The translations under genes were made by a program, and so were the position numbers. Source: Enoplosus armatus (Eukaryota > Chordata > Actinopteri > Centrarchiformes > Enoplosidae). From it: DNA of 64,000 nucleotides. The stretch covers positions 17,080,833-17,144,832 of the forward strand of contig NC_092189.1 of NCBI RefSeq assembly GCF_043641665.1, in the 5' to 3' direction. Positions within the stretch are counted from its first letter, which is position 1. Every line of letters begins with the position of its first letter. Under the pieces are notes generated by a model. It saw only the letters and a program-made list of their open reading frames with translations, ran no database searches and was not told the DNA's origin. Shown here piece by piece: positions 38,271 through 52,065 of the stretch.

Positions 38271-39750
38271 CTAGAGAGAGACTCAAGCCTCCAACTCATC
38301 ATCAACATATGCAACACGGGACAACGCAGAAAAACCAGCTGCACAGCTCCCCCATCGTACGCTCCAATTACCCCATCTCATGGGACAGCCAAGGTGCAGG
38401 TAACAAAATTGTAAAAAATGTGGCAAAAGAGAGGGGAGACCTTTGCCTGACAGGTATGTAAGAAGGTGGAGTGGACAGATAGGCAGAAGTGAAAGGGAGA
38501 GGGAGTATTAAGTTGTTAAACCTTGGCTTTCCTCTCAGTGGCTTTGACAAATGGCTCAAACACTGTTCCGGTCAATGCCATTACAACAAACTTTGGAATT
38601 TAACAACCCTAATCATCTGGCGTGCTGACTTTAGATTAAACCCATTAACCCTCCTTATACAATGCAAACACCTGAGGGGGAAGTCAAGCCAGGCAGGGGA
38701 ACGACAAAAGGCTGTTAACAAAGCCACCGCTGTGTTGATACAAACATCATCATCCTTGAATACCCAGCGGCCTACACTATATATAAGAACTGACACTTCA
38801 AAAAAAAGACAGAGACAGCAACCATCTGCATTTCTCATTGGATCAATTTAATTAATTGCTGTAATAAATAATTCACTTCTATATCATCAACATGCTCCAT
38901 TTGGGTTGTGTCTTTTTTTTAACTGTCATAATTCTTTTTACCGATGCCAGTCCAGATTTCCCACAGCTGCTGCGTCACTATTGACTTCTCCATTATTCTA
39001 CTTTATGTCCATATGCATCACTGTAGGCTGTGATAATTAGGTCAGCTATTTCCAACAGAAAATTTAAGTCTTGTTTCAAAAGTGTACATCACAGGTTGAG
39101 TCCCATGTGCACAACCTGCGTACACAGTGTACAAAGTGTAACTGGGTAAAGACGATCTTATGAAGTTGAAACACTGTCATCTTGCTCCTCCACCCACGCG
39201 TGAGGACGCTATCCTCTCTCAGACACAAACAAGGTGGGAAAGGAGGGAGATACTGTATAAAAGAAAGGCGAAAGCAGCAGCCAAATCCAGAGCAGCATAA
39301 GTCTTTGTTAGAGAAGGGGCTTGCTTAGCATATAATTAGATTTGGCAGCAGAGTATATTTGTCCTTCTAACATGTCATGGAGAAAGAAACAGAGAAAGGG
39401 AGACATGCAGAAGTGTAGTAGGAATAGAGAGACTTTGTTCTGATCCATCAGGCTTCTCAAACTGCACACAAAAGGTACCTGCATGAAGTAATTTTGAGTT
39501 TGCCTTGGCTGCTGTCACTAGAAAGCAGTGAGATTGGTGCCCTTTAGATAATGGTTTTGAGTAAAAAAAGGTGTGAGATGATTACAGTCTGGTCAGGGTC
39601 ACAGTAGTAAAGATTCAAAAGGAAAATGAGAAACAATGAGAAAATAAGAATAAGCTGCGTGGTACAGGAGTCAAACCTTTTATAGATGTTACATGAATTA
39701 TCATACTCAATGTAACCGCTGTATGAGCCATTACTAGTGCAGTATATCTG

Positions 39751-40038
39751 AGAACTGAAACTGTTAATTCACTGATCAATCATCAACTGGAAAATCCTTT
39801 TTAAGCAAACTTAATGCCAAAACTTCACTGGTTCCACCTTCTCAAATGTGAACCTTCGCTGTTTTTTTGCGTCTGTGATACTAAAATGTAGTATTTCTGG
39901 ATTTTGGACAGTTTGTCTGACAAAACAAAGACATTTGAAGACACCAACTAGAGTTCTGGGACATTGCAATGGCCATTTTTCACTATTTTCTGACATTTTA
40001 TGAAATTTTAGCAAGTTGCAAAATTAGTTGTAGCTCTA
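39751..40038 (-). mobile_element. palindrome-ended short element, copy 9
   Basis: Begins agaactgaaactgttaattc and ends aaattagttgtagctctaat. Interior words ttctcaaatgtgaaccttcg, attttggacagtttgtctga and tatgaaattttagcaag are in family order. About 288 bp, near full length. Confidence 0.85.
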
Positions 40039-40365
40039 ATATAAATGTTCAAAGTTTATAACTAGTGCAACTTGTAATTAGCAAGGTAAAAGCAATGCAT
40101 TGCTGTCAAGAAAGGGATTGAATGAGTATTTTTTTCTTTGTCACCTGTATATTTTTTCAAGTCGTATTATTGAACCCTCGAAACCACATTTGACTTCTAC
40201 AAAGTCATAAAACGGAGTTTCATTTTCAATTTATAACAGAAGGGAGACTGAAGGACGGATCCTTCAGTTTGCTACTGAAAGACCTCAGACTGATTATAGC
40301 CATTAAAACACAACAACTACAGACAAAGAGTAAGATGATTGCATTAAAGAAAAAGTTATAGGCCA

Positions 40366-40367
<2 letters not shown>

Positions 40368-40396
<29 letters not shown>

Positions 40397-40400
40397 CACA
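40368..40400. repeat. (CA)n microsatellite, interrupted
   Basis: Two CA blocks separated by one aaac interruption. Confidence 0.95.
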
Positions 40401-40465
40401 TCTACAGTTTGTGTATACACTTGTTTTCTCTACTTTTTTGAAGCACACTGCATTTCCCTTGACAA

Positions 40466-40504
40466 GAAATGTGGTGTATAAATAAAGTTTTGCTTGCTTG
40501 CTTA
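40466..40504 (+). mobile_element. possible retroposon 3' tail
   Basis: gtggtgtataaataaagttt followed by ttgcttgcttgc resembles the ataaataaag plus short tandem tail of fish LINE/SINE copies. No element body was identified. Confidence 0.3.
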
Positions 40505-41290
40505 CATGCTGTATGTGTTTCTTCAAAAGGAGTCAGAGCACAGCCACAGTGCAACTCTCCCATGACATTTTGGGGTTCAGAGCATTTGCTCTAACATAAT
40601 AAAAAAAAGTCTAGTTTGTACTGTCTGTCAAAATGTAATCCCACTTTCTGTATCCTCTCTCTGATGTTTTATGTTGTGTAACCCTGTATGGCTTTCTGAT
40701 TCCGGTGCTGAGAAGCACTGACAGTAACTTGGTTGTGTATAGGCTGGTACAATCATTCATAAATTATGGATGGGTGGCACCCTATGAGTATACCTAAAGT
40801 AAGAGTAATTGGGGTTTTCCTCTCAAAGAGTTCTGGAGAAAACTAGACACCCTAAAGTGAAGGAATATATCCAAGTAAGATGTGGAAATAAACGTAAGTG
40901 AGTGTAAACTCTTCTCCCAACTGTAACTACGTCAGTGAGCTGTTGAAATAGCCATTCACAGTGTCTGCCGCCTGTGACGAAGGCAGCTAAAGTTACACTG
41001 GCATTAGCTCTCGCTCTCCCTGTCGACAGCTAATTTCATCACCAAATAGCTCCAGCAATTTCATCACACACAATCATACTGAAGGCTCACCCAGCTGTTG
41101 TAGCATTTATCTGATACCTGATCATCATTAAATATGCAATTAATCCATGTGTTTCTGTTAGCTTATGGATAGTTGTTAAGTTAGTAGCTAAACTATTGTA
41201 TTTGTAGTTGTATTGTAGTAATTGTAGTAACTTAACTGCTTAAATGTAGATGTTATTCTTCTTGTGGCAATTTAGTAGTTATTAAAAAGT

Positions 41291-41385
41291 GAACGTTTGA
41301 GGGTTTCGGACTGATGGTTGGATAAAACAGCGATTCTCAAGGTTCAACCTTGGGCTTTAGGAAATTAAAACAGCCGGTTTGTCAC
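41291..41385 (-). mobile_element. palindrome-ended short element, copy 10 (fragment)
   Basis: Contains gggtttcggactgatggttg, gataaaacagcgattctcaa and accttgggctttaggaaatt, the family's central block, without either end. Confidence 0.65.
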
Positions 41386-42833
41386 CAGTATATAAAGAAA
41401 ACAATAAAATCTAAATAATGGTTGCAGTACTACTCATGTGACTGACTATTCCTTTAATTAGTTTTTTCATCTCCTTTTTAATTAGAAGGGAACATAAACA
41501 AAACAGTGCTTTAATTTTGTGCATCCACTCATCCATCAGCCCACAGTTCAGTCACATTAATTAGGATGGTATGAAACTAGTAGTCACCTGATCTTTACTG
41601 CATTAGTACAGTGGCCTCTCACAGAGCCATGGAAAAAGGTGGCAGGATGAAGAAGAAGAGGAGAGGCGACACATTGGTTTAGAGCACTAATGTCAGGCAG
41701 TGAGAGGCGGCTGGTGTGGATCAGTTAACCCGGCTGGAGGCTGACAGAAAAGACAGAAGGACCAGGGAGGGAGGGAGGGAGAGGTGTTGATAGAGAAGAG
41801 CTGCAGGGTCTCTGTGATGAACATGCTGCTGTGAGCATAGCGCTGGGTAAAAACAGGGAGATTCCTACAGCTTCTCACTGAGGTAACTGATGTGAGGGAT
41901 CACAGACAAAAACAAGGAAAAAGAAAAGAAAAACAGACAGAAAAATTAACATTGGGTGTACAAAAACGTATCTTCCATGTTCTGAGTCCCGTCTTCTTCC
42001 CCTTATAATGGATTTGAATACAACAAAAAAACTCTGCTCAAACTCCTGTGTGTATTTAATGGAGATTCGAACATGTCACATCCTGTATAATATGGTGTCA
42101 TGTTATATCTTATCAACATGTCCATCTCCAATAATAGCAAAGGGAGGGAGTAGTGTACTGTGGGCCCAACAGTCTCCTAATACAATTTAAATGAGTTCAA
42201 AAAACACCAGAGGTTAGCTGAAACCAAACTTTGACTCATTTATAGCAGAAACAAAGCTCGCCCACCTCGACAACATAAATAATTCATCAGGTAATCCGAC
42301 CTATCCGAGAGAGCGGTTATTCCTCTGTGTTTTGGGGCCGTCTCAGACATGTAGAAAGCTGACAGTTGCTGGTGGCTTTATGAAAAATACTGTTGATAAA
42401 ACCTCTCAGCAGCCTTTACATTTATAATTGAACCTCCTGAGCCCTTAAATCTTGGGCCAGCGCTCTCTGTTAGGGAACACGCCCTCGACAATAAGAAATG
42501 GCAGATTTAGTTTCAACTAAAATGAGATACGGAGGAACTGCTTTGTAGATTACAGCCCTCATTTAAAGATGTATAGACAAGAGATTGGAGCATTTTTAAC
42601 TTCGAACTGACTTCTCTACACTTGTTTTTAAATGCCTTTATACTCAACAAAAGCAATTAGTCAATATGAATATAAATAAAAGACAAAATCCACAAAAACA
42701 GGAAGTCTTGATCCAAGATAATACGTGGATCAAAAAAGAAATGGAAGACCTTCAAAAAGACAGAGCAGATCTGAAGTGGATTCTAAATAGACACAAGAGA
42801 TAATTAGGCAGCAATCTGGCTAACAGTACCTAT

Positions 42834-43017
42834 TAGGGCTGCAACTAACAGATATTCTCAATTAATCTAATAATAATTTTGTCAATAAAACATTAGAGTA
42901 TTGTGATGGGAAGTTTTCTAGAGCCCAAAGTGACTTCATCAGGTTTTGTCCGACCAATAGTTCAAAATCCCAAAATATTAAATTTACTATAATGTAAGAC
43001 CAAGAAAAGTAGTGAAT
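42834..43017 (+). mobile_element. palindrome-ended short element, copy 11 (right end missing)
   Basis: Starts tagggctgcaactaacagat and continues through gagcccaaagtgacttcatc, ttttgtccgaccaatagttc and aagaccaagaaaagtagtga before ending. Confidence 0.82.
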
Positions 43018-43916
43018 ACTTTTTTATTTATTTATGCTTTACTACATATGTATGTATTTCAGGTACGAGTAAAATACACACATAGTATATTTTCCAAGTA
43101 TTGTTGGCAAACAATGAATCACAAGAAAATGTTTTTTGTTTGATACAACACCGCCAGTTTCTAAAACTCCAGATTGCAGGCCACATCCTTATTAGAAATC
43201 AATTTAGAGAAGCTGCAGAGATAATAACCAAAAATGGAGCTGAGATATTAATGAAAAACACTACCAGAAGATAATTTATTCGGCTTGAGTTTTCCTTGGG
43301 CAGCTATGTCTCTAATGCTGAAGAATGGAGATTAAACAATTAGCCCTTTAGATGAGTTTTTTATCTTTACCTTTAGCGTGAGTCAACAGACAGAGCACAG
43401 CGCCTTCTGGCACTATGAATTATTTAGATCTCACATGTTTGTAGGCTTTGTGAGATGAGGTGAAGTGGCACTAAATCCCTGACCACGGCGGCATACAGAA
43501 GAGCGACAGGGAGCCAGAGAGCACGGTTAAAAATGATGGAGATGAAAAAAGGATAAAGGATGAACCCCAATTTCCTTTCGCTGTTTGGTGATCATCAGCA
43601 GGGGGGACGGAGAATGAGGCTCAAGATCTCCACTTTGACCTGGATCACAGACAACCTGGTATGATTAAGATGATATTGCAGTATCCAATAACATATCAGA
43701 TCTACTGTAAGTATAAGTATAAGTATATACTGTTTATAGACATGTATACATGCATATGTTGTAGCATATGTTGTACATAACCACCTACTTCATGTATATA
43801 AAGTAACCGATTACATTAATCATTTAATATTTTAAATATTACTTATATCATATTCTTGTTTATAATGTACAGAAACAGTTTGACTTGTATATAGACATTG
43901 TATGTTCATTGTTGCT

Positions 43917-43942
43917 TTATATATATATATATATATATATAA
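43917..43942. repeat. (TA)n microsatellite
   Basis: About 12 TA units. Confidence 0.95.
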
Positions 43943-43969
43943 TAATCATATAAGCTTCTATTTTTTCCA

Positions 43970-44190
43970 CCAACTTGTATGTATGTACCTTATAGTTCTA
44001 TGTTTACTTTTACCTATCTTTGTTCAGCTTTGCTGTCTTTGTTTTTAGCTGCATGTCTATTTCTACCTTCCTATAATTTGTTCTTGGAACTTTGTGTAAC
44101 ATTGAGAGCAGAGACACGAAGAACCAGAGTCAAATTTCTTGTATGTGCACACACACTTGGCCAAAGAAGCTGATTCCGACTCTGATTCAT
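43970..44190 (+). mobile_element. retroposon 3' region and tail
   Basis: The words accagagtcaaatttcttg, then gtgcacacacacttggccaa and tgattccgactctgattc, match a common fish LINE/SINE tail (accagagtcaaattccttg...ttggccaataaagctgattctgattc). The upstream part with tgtttacttttacctatctt fits the same element. It directly abuts copy 12 of the palindrome-ended element. Confidence 0.6.
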
Positions 44191-44221
44191 TGTTGTCGTA
44201 GCCTTACATGGCAGCAAAATG

Positions 44222-44352
44222 TATATCTTTGGGGTTTTGGACAGATGGTTGGACAAACAAGCAATTTGAAGACATCATCTTGGGCTCTGAAATTATTAAG
44301 GTAAAATAATCAGCAGATTAATTGACAATGAAAATAATCCTTAGATGCAGCC
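44222..44352 (-). mobile_element. palindrome-ended short element, copy 12 (left end missing)
   Basis: ggggttttggacagatggtt, ggacaaacaagcaatttgaa, gacatcatcttgggctctga, then attgacaatgaaaataatcc and a degraded gcagcc end. Confidence 0.8.
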
Positions 44353-46830
44353 GTACTGTACATGGCACTTTTCCAACTCAAAAACGCCCCATATGCTGAT
44401 GCAAGCACATACTGTTCATACAGACACACAGTGTAGTGTGTAGTCTTTATCTCTCCCAGAGCAGCAGTAAAGACAAGTGAATTGTTATGTTCTGACTAAA
44501 GCAGAGGAATCCCAGATGAATAAGGAGAGGCGGGCCCCTTTGCAGCTTGTTATGCATTTCATTTACTATTCTCTCCACGAGTTAAAACACATATACAGTG
44601 TAGACATACAGTACTGCAGAAGCATGCAGCTACTCCTTCCCGGCTGAATGCTTGAAAATCACGAAGTTCTTAACCTACTCCCATGCATGCCTGCAGACAT
44701 CCTGTTTGTGAGATAATGAGTTCATTTTTAACTTCAGTCTGTCATCCTGTGTCTCTCATCCATCAGCATCACTCTAAACCTCCTGTGCCACTGTGTGGCC
44801 TCAGCATCACAAAGATTGACATCCAGCTGTAGATCTCCCCCAGCATCAACACACAGCGATCAGGACGCTCTGTACACACACACCTCTCTGGGACAATGAC
44901 ACAACCATATATCTAAATGGACTGTCATCCCTGACAGCTTAAGTAGCCCATTACATTATTTACCTTCCAACAGCTCTTTGCCTGCCAGTAGTGGGTCAAT
45001 GACATCACATTACATTTTTTTTATGCTCAAATCCATTACCAAAAAAGGCCACAAAAAAGAAATACTAGTGGATGTAATACTGGAAACTATTACGCAAAAC
45101 TTCCTCAGGAGAGAAACCACATTCAGTTTACTGAAGTGCAGAGTTTTGGTGCTCCACACAGAAAATGCGAGTCGAAACCATTCATCATAAAAGGAGGCCA
45201 GAGTAAAAAGACAGGGTGTGGACTACACACTCCCACAGGAGACCTCAGAATCTCAGATACGAACCGCTGAAGTCAATGAGGACGTGCAGCAGCTAACACG
45301 CACACAGAAACAACACAAAGGGTTTTTTGTTGCATTTTGTAAAAAAAAACAAAAAAAAACTAGGGAATGCTGTACTGGGTGTGTGATTTTTAAGTAAAGA
45401 AGTAAAAAATCAGGTACTCTTCAATGATAGGGCCAAAGATCGAGAAAGAATAAAAAAGCAATGACTGCACAGCTTACTTTAAATGGAAGTCCATGGCATA
45501 GGTAGGCAGTCGAAAAGGAAACTGAGGCACATAATGAACAGAAAAATCCTTTACAACCTGAAAAAGACTCTGAGTCAAAGCGGTTTATTCATGATTTAAT
45601 AAAGTACGATGAGAACAGGTTTCAAAATATAACTCATCATGTGGTCATGTGACCAGGTGACATGTTGTGAGATCACATAGAAGACACAACAGTCAGAACA
45701 AATGCAAACATAAATATATACACACACATACAAGTGTGACTCACTAAAGTAGAAGTTAAAGACTATCCAACCAGGATATACACTTATGCATAGAAACAGA
45801 ACTATTAAAAGCACCATACAATGTGAAAATGCTCATAATTAATCTTCCTCTATAGTACTTAAAACAAGTGGTCGAAGCTCATAATTACAACAATAATTAA
45901 TTAAAATTTACTGTGGAAGAGTGGAAATATTTTTGTGACTGAAACTTCTCTTTTTTTTCCCTCTTCATGCAGAAATTACCCAGCCATTTATAATTTTGGA
46001 GCTTGTGGTTTCCTATTAATTATTAATTACTTTTGCAACCCTTTGACTGATGCGTATGAGTCATCCACCAGAAGTGCTACAGATAGATGCATATTAGACT
46101 GAAATCAGCCCCATGTTAAAGCCACACAGGGGGCTGCGTTGGTGGGGGCTTTTTGTTTAAGCTACCGATGAGACAATGAAATATTATCCGACAGGTTCAG
46201 TGTGAGTAACAGATTCATGCATTTAGAGGCTTATTAGACGCCAAAACACTGCACAACGGTTTGTAATACTAAGAGGATTCTCTGGATAGTTATCACAGCG
46301 GCAACTACTTTTATCTCACGATGATCAGGAGGTCAACCGCAGAAATACAGCATTCACGTTACAAAGCAATGTGCGCTTGCAAGTATTTGATTGGCCAAAG
46401 CCAACATTCAACTTTTTTGCAGGGCAGCACTGTGTTGTTTTGCTGGACCTAACTGTAGTTGAGGCTACGGGGGCTCAAGGCTAAAGGGCTGGATATACTT
46501 ACGCATATGCAATTCTGCTTATACTACAGTGAGTGTCTCCATAGGCAGGTGTACATTTAGGGCTGTGCAGAGCCAATGACAACATTCACTATAAAATTTA
46601 ACTCAGTTTAATGGAAATCTAACCTGGTACATGGTGATGGATGTTAACTCTGCACAGATTTCTCCCCAGGATGTAAAGTGTTGTCTGTACTCTCAATCAG
46701 CAAACATGAATACAGACAATTATACATTACATCAACTAATTTCACATCTTGTTATAAAATTAAAAAAGAAGACATTTGATCCCTGATGTAAAGCATCATG
46801 CAGGAAATCTAACAAAAGTGAAATAAAGTT

Positions 46831-46875
46831 ATTCAACATGTTCGTCTGGCCTCAAGGACACATACAATGCTGGGA
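46831..46875 (+). repeat. dispersed duplicated word, copy a
   Basis: attcaacatgttcgtctggc then ctcaaggacacatacaatgc resembles the segment at 48051-48095 over about 45 bases, in the same orientation. Confidence 0.6.
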
Positions 46876-48050
46876 TGAAATAATATGTCATGTCATGATG
46901 TTCCACTTGGTTGACAAAGATTGCTGCACCCTACTTACACAACATGTATCCCTATTTTCCCTTGCTCAAGGACATTAACCTTTCTCCTGAAGAATCAATA
47001 GCATTTTATTCAACACCTCGCTCTTAGCTCCCACTAAAGGTTAATGCACAAGAGATTGGATCGGTGAGAGTACAATTCTTTTATTTGCTAAAACCATGGC
47101 TGTGAACTGGCCTTTGTGATACACTTTAATTAATTGATTTTCATGCACAGAAAAACATGAGAGGGAGGGGATTGTTTTAACCCCACCATTGGAAGCGCTG
47201 TGGATGAATCCATACACATGGCCTCAGGTTTGAAAATGTGCCACAGTTCTGATTACTACTCAATATTTTTTCAGTCACACAACCTTGTTACAAGGGTACT
47301 TGAAAACCCATTCAGCCAAAGGCCAAATGTTCTCCTTCAAAGAGCCATTTCACATAAACAAATTCATACATATTTTGCTACTGCACAGGCACAGACAGGT
47401 TCCAGTGGAAGCGGTTTGTATGGTAAACTGTAGAAAGGGAAAAAAGTTTGCTGATCAGTGCAGTCTCCAAGAATGAATTCTCTAACAGAGTGATGTAATG
47501 TCACCAAATGTCCCAAAGTTTGTTATGGTCCTTTAAGTAGGGCTGTTTTGGGATAATGTTTATACTCTTATTGGCCCAAAGTAGACTGCAAAGGGCGTAG
47601 GAGGTTATTTAAGGAGTGCTGCAGGCACAGTCTGTGTGCAGTGAGTGAAAACACACCTCATTACCAAAGTTGACAGGACCTTTATTATCCACAGCTGTGG
47701 AACACCTCGCTCTCAGGTCTGCAAAATCACCGACTCTGTGGAGTTTTTGACCTCTAGTGGCGCTATGGAGCTGGTCTATAAGTGGGTAACTGTTTTGTTT
47801 GTCTTGCGCGTGCGCACGAGAACACACCTGCACTCGCACCCACACAGGTGACGGATACACAGTCCTGCCAATGGTTTCACACTAATCTACTAACCAACAG
47901 GCCGCGTTAATACACCAAGATATGCTGCAAAGCGCCAACAAAGGCACGGTAAGAGGAAGACTGCTAGCAAGAAATCATGGATGTAAATAGTTCTGGACTT
48001 AAAATACTTTCAAAACCTGCTTTGAAAATGTTTCATGATGAATGAAATGC

Positions 48051-48095
48051 ATTCAACACATTTGTTAGACCTCAAGGATATACACAATGTGTTTT
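48051..48095 (+). repeat. dispersed duplicated word, copy b
   Basis: attcaacacatttgttagac then ctcaaggatatacacaatgt; diverged partner of 46831-46875, 1.2 kb away. Confidence 0.6.
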
Positions 48096-50680
48096 GGTGA
48101 GGAACATTTCATGTACACATAATTTTTGTTTGTTTACATGAAAAATCCACAGGCCACCTTTACATACAAAGACCTTTTTAGTCCCCTTAAGTCCTTTTAA
48201 AATGTTTTAAATGTCCCTGTTATCCTATTTTTCTACTTTCAGTGTGTTCACTTGATGCTTTTTAATTCTGCTATATCTCCATTTCGCACTGTAAGTCTCA
48301 CTTAACTTTGTTTTAAACTGCTTCACAAATCAAGGTTATTATTAGTATTACATTAACATAACAGGCGCAAGATAATGAAACCGAGCTCGTGCGGGTGCTT
48401 CGAAACTGACATTTATATTCATTGTAAGAGGGGAAATCCTGCTTCTTTAAAAAACGAAACAAGCAGCATTTCAAAATCTCATTCTCTTCGCCACCTGCAG
48501 CTCAAACACAGCAGGACTGGAGGGGAAATGGCCATCTCTGGCTGTGTTGTAAAACTGATAAAAAAAACAGAATAAGGAAAATCCTTGTACTGTGCCTGCT
48601 GCCCCAAGGCACCACTTATTATGGATTGTTAAGACAGACACACACACACATACAGTGGCTGCACATAAACACAGAAAACAAAGACGGTGGCCAAGTGCAT
48701 CATCTGACTTTAGAGGGAACAACTATATAAAAACAGTAGGGTTTGATAAAGTAAGGATGGTAAAACGTTGAACTATTCAGTGCCTCAATTTTACTGGATA
48801 GAGAAACAATGAATTTGTTTTTACATGACTTAGTAAAAGAGTCACAACAAACTGGAAATTTCCTACCAAGTGGGCCTGATTTCCAATGAACTTCATTTCT
48901 CTGGAGCGGTTTCACACTCAACTAAATAAAAAATATCGAGTGAGTCACACTGAGTCTGAGTGTGAGGTGAGTGGACTCTGATGAACAGTGTCTATTTTGT
49001 GGCAGAGTGGGCAGAATGTCAATTCAACTTCAAACGTTTCCTGTAACGGATTATTGGAGTTGAGGGCCTCTTAATTATGTATCTGGCTGCTTGTTATTTG
49101 GTCTTGGTGTGGTGGTTTAAAGATCATTCGTAAATAATCTATCAGCAGGGTGGCATTAAGTCGGGAATGACTCGGATTCCTCGTGGGCCACATCAAACAG
49201 GCAGTTTTGTCTGTTGCTTTCTTAAATTCTTCAACATTACGCAGCTGAGTTTTATTTCAATAACTGATTAAGAAAAGTGTATGTGTTGTAGTGGATACTT
49301 GCACACACGCATGATGGATTACTAAGTGGAATGGCAATCTACCCATTAGGGTCCCTTAACAAGACTCAATCTACATGGCTGCTAATGAGTAGGAGCTCCA
49401 TCAGAGAGCTTGAGGACCTGACCGAGACTGGAGACAATCATGAGCCAGACAGAATCAGACCATCTAACACAGTAAATCCACAGCTCCAGCAGTCCAAGAC
49501 ATTCATCATTTAGCTTATTCTTCAGGCACCGGATTAAAGCAAGTAAGCAGCAATAACTGTGTTACAGTCCACTTTCTGCATCGTGTAAACTAGAAACCTG
49601 TTTCCTGTAATTGGGGTAAAGAAACATGATTTTTGCAGCTAGATTTCCCCTGGAGAAAGCTGATTTCTTGACCATTACTGGGTTTTTAAATCGGCTTTTT
49701 ACATGTGCATGACAAAACCTCAGACAGGAAAAGTACTGCTGTGACAGCTGAGCGGCGGGATGAAAGGAGACATCATTACACATAACTGTGCCTCCTTCCT
49801 TCTGACTCAAACTTCAACTAAAAGAGTAGCCTCAAGAACTCCAAATAAGTCGGTTTCCACCGCTCAACGTGTAACTTTTTGTAAAATTCAGACACATTTG
49901 CACTGTAAGGAAAAACTCGCTCCCAGCCCTCCAACAAACAACAGGAAGCAGTGAATTGTACAACTACAGCAACTAAAAAAAGTAAGTTATGGTTGGGGGA
50001 CGGGAGAAATCTGATCTCCTTCGTAACCTTATTTCTCTGAGTAACCCTGTGTGCATGTTAACGTACTGACTAACTGTCATGTGGGTCACAGCAGGAAGAG
50101 GAGATGCTATATAAATATTAATTCTTAATGATAGTGATATGTATTTGACATGATGTGGAAGCGTTTGAGTAGAAATACAAGTCCAAACCGGTGGTCCTGG
50201 AGTTGGAGAGCCAACTGGATGAAGACAAAACTTTCCAAGGTTAGGTATAACATCTCATCACAGCAGCATTTAGAAATATATAATGTAATGGTGCTTTTTA
50301 GATTCTTTAAATAAAGAAGTCATTTCAACTTCCTGCATTATTTAATATTAGAGGAAGAAAGTTCTCTGAGTCAGTACGTCTGATATAAATAACTTGCTGC
50401 AGAATGACCAAGACAGGGAGCTGTCTTTCTCGCCATGTTGACAATGCTAAGAGAAAATGTGACAGTCTGTCCACCAGTAGGACAGACTATATTCATCTAT
50501 TCATCTTCAGGCTTTCTGACAGGCTGTTATGTGTACACAAACACAAACATAACTATTCACTGTTACTACGGTTGCTGTCAACACCTTTTCTTTTGTTTTG
50601 AAGTTGGTGAATATTTTTGCCTCGCTTCCTAACATTGTGTAAATGTGACAATGGAGGAGAAAAACCTGCATGGTTGTACT

Positions 50681-50724
50681 TGACAGTGTGATTGCGCATA
50701 ACTGACAGTGTGATTGCGCATAAC
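50681..50724 (+). repeat. perfect 22-bp tandem duplication
   Basis: The word tgacagtgtgattgcgcata plus ac occurs twice back to back with no mismatch, which suggests a recent event. Confidence 0.95.
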
Positions 50725-52065
50725 ACTAATGATATTGTAACTGCAGGATAGAAGACTGCCGTAGTGGCAAGTGAGAACTACTTGTTCATATTTAAACTGG
50801 AATCTGACACTGGATTAGTTGTACGTTTACAACATCTATACACACACACTTTCGCTTCACAAAATACATCTACATACATTATGTTACAGGGTTTTGTAGC
50901 ACAGTTGACACTTCAAGTTATTGATCGTAAAGCTGCATTAATATGTGGTCTGGATCATTTGTGAATTCGAGGGGTTTGAGTGACTTTTGTCTGAAAACTT
51001 TTGACTCTACAGTTTTAGTACATTAACTGAAGCGAGGTTGTGTCATTCACACATCTAAAGAAACTGAAGAAGCAAAAGTCAAGTATTACGTCAATTAATT
51101 CAACTACTTGCTATTTTATAACATCTTCAGTGAAAGTGATTCATTTACACAAGGTGTTAATGTGCAATTTTCAACATTCAAACAAACAAATCCGTCATTT
51201 GGACAGACACTGGTTATATGTTTGACAATCATCCATGATACATTATCCAATTATAGTTTGACATGGTCAGTGAATTAAAATGAAATTAAACTTTATCAAA
51301 ACGTCCGTGTGAAGACATGAAGAAAAGATGAATTGTTGTTTATGGCCCTGTTAATGTGGAGTATTAATCCAGTCCAATTAGCATCTCCAAGAAAGCAGAG
51401 AACATGGAACAACACTTCTCTGTCATAAGGGCCCTCTTCTTTCTATTACTCACAAAGCAATTCATTAGTCTGTACTTCTTTAATTAGAAAGTCCTTCTTT
51501 AATTTGACACATTACCCGGCAAACCAGCGCTAACTCAAATTACTGTTTAATTATGGCAAACTCTATAGCACATGTACACAGACACAATTCTCTCAGCATT
51601 TCCCTCTTTGTGTGACAGGTCAGTGCGTGTGTGAGAAAGCTGAAGGCGTGATGCAGTTTTGATTGGCAGGTAGTGTTGGCACGGTAACAGACAGTCAGGC
51701 ACACAATCTCAGAGGAGCAGTTTCCTGCTGCAGCTGCCTGACCTCCAAACAGGCCAGACAACCAGAGCCTCAGGACATGGCAAGCTAATCAAAAAACAAC
51801 AAAGACGGAGCTAAGCGACTTTTTTTTCTCCCATACTGCCACCAAATGATAGGATTATGCAACAATTCCCATCGCAGCCATTTGATGCTGGTAGAGGAAG
51901 GGGAAGAGGAATCTCCAGGTAAAAAAATCTAGCTGTTGTATCGAAGCTTTCCTGTTAGAAGGGAGGCATTCTCTATTGAGAGTTACGGCCACTGAGGGCA
52001 AAACGGCGAGGATTTGAGACCACAGAGTAATCCTCCAATACTTGTGGGGTAGTTGTTGTCGGTAC

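Larger units (their letters stand above)
18937..52065 (-). other. enox2: enox2 intron between exons A and B (33.1 kb)
   Basis: Bounded by exon A's donor and exon B's ctgcag acceptor. I found no additional exon with convincing protein sequence plus matching splice sites. The intron is populated with palindrome-ended elements, microsatellites, small tandem duplications and LINE tails, listed separately. The remaining stretches between them are AT-rich with no structure I can name; some may be conserved non-coding elements, which cannot be judged from one species. Confidence 0.7.
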
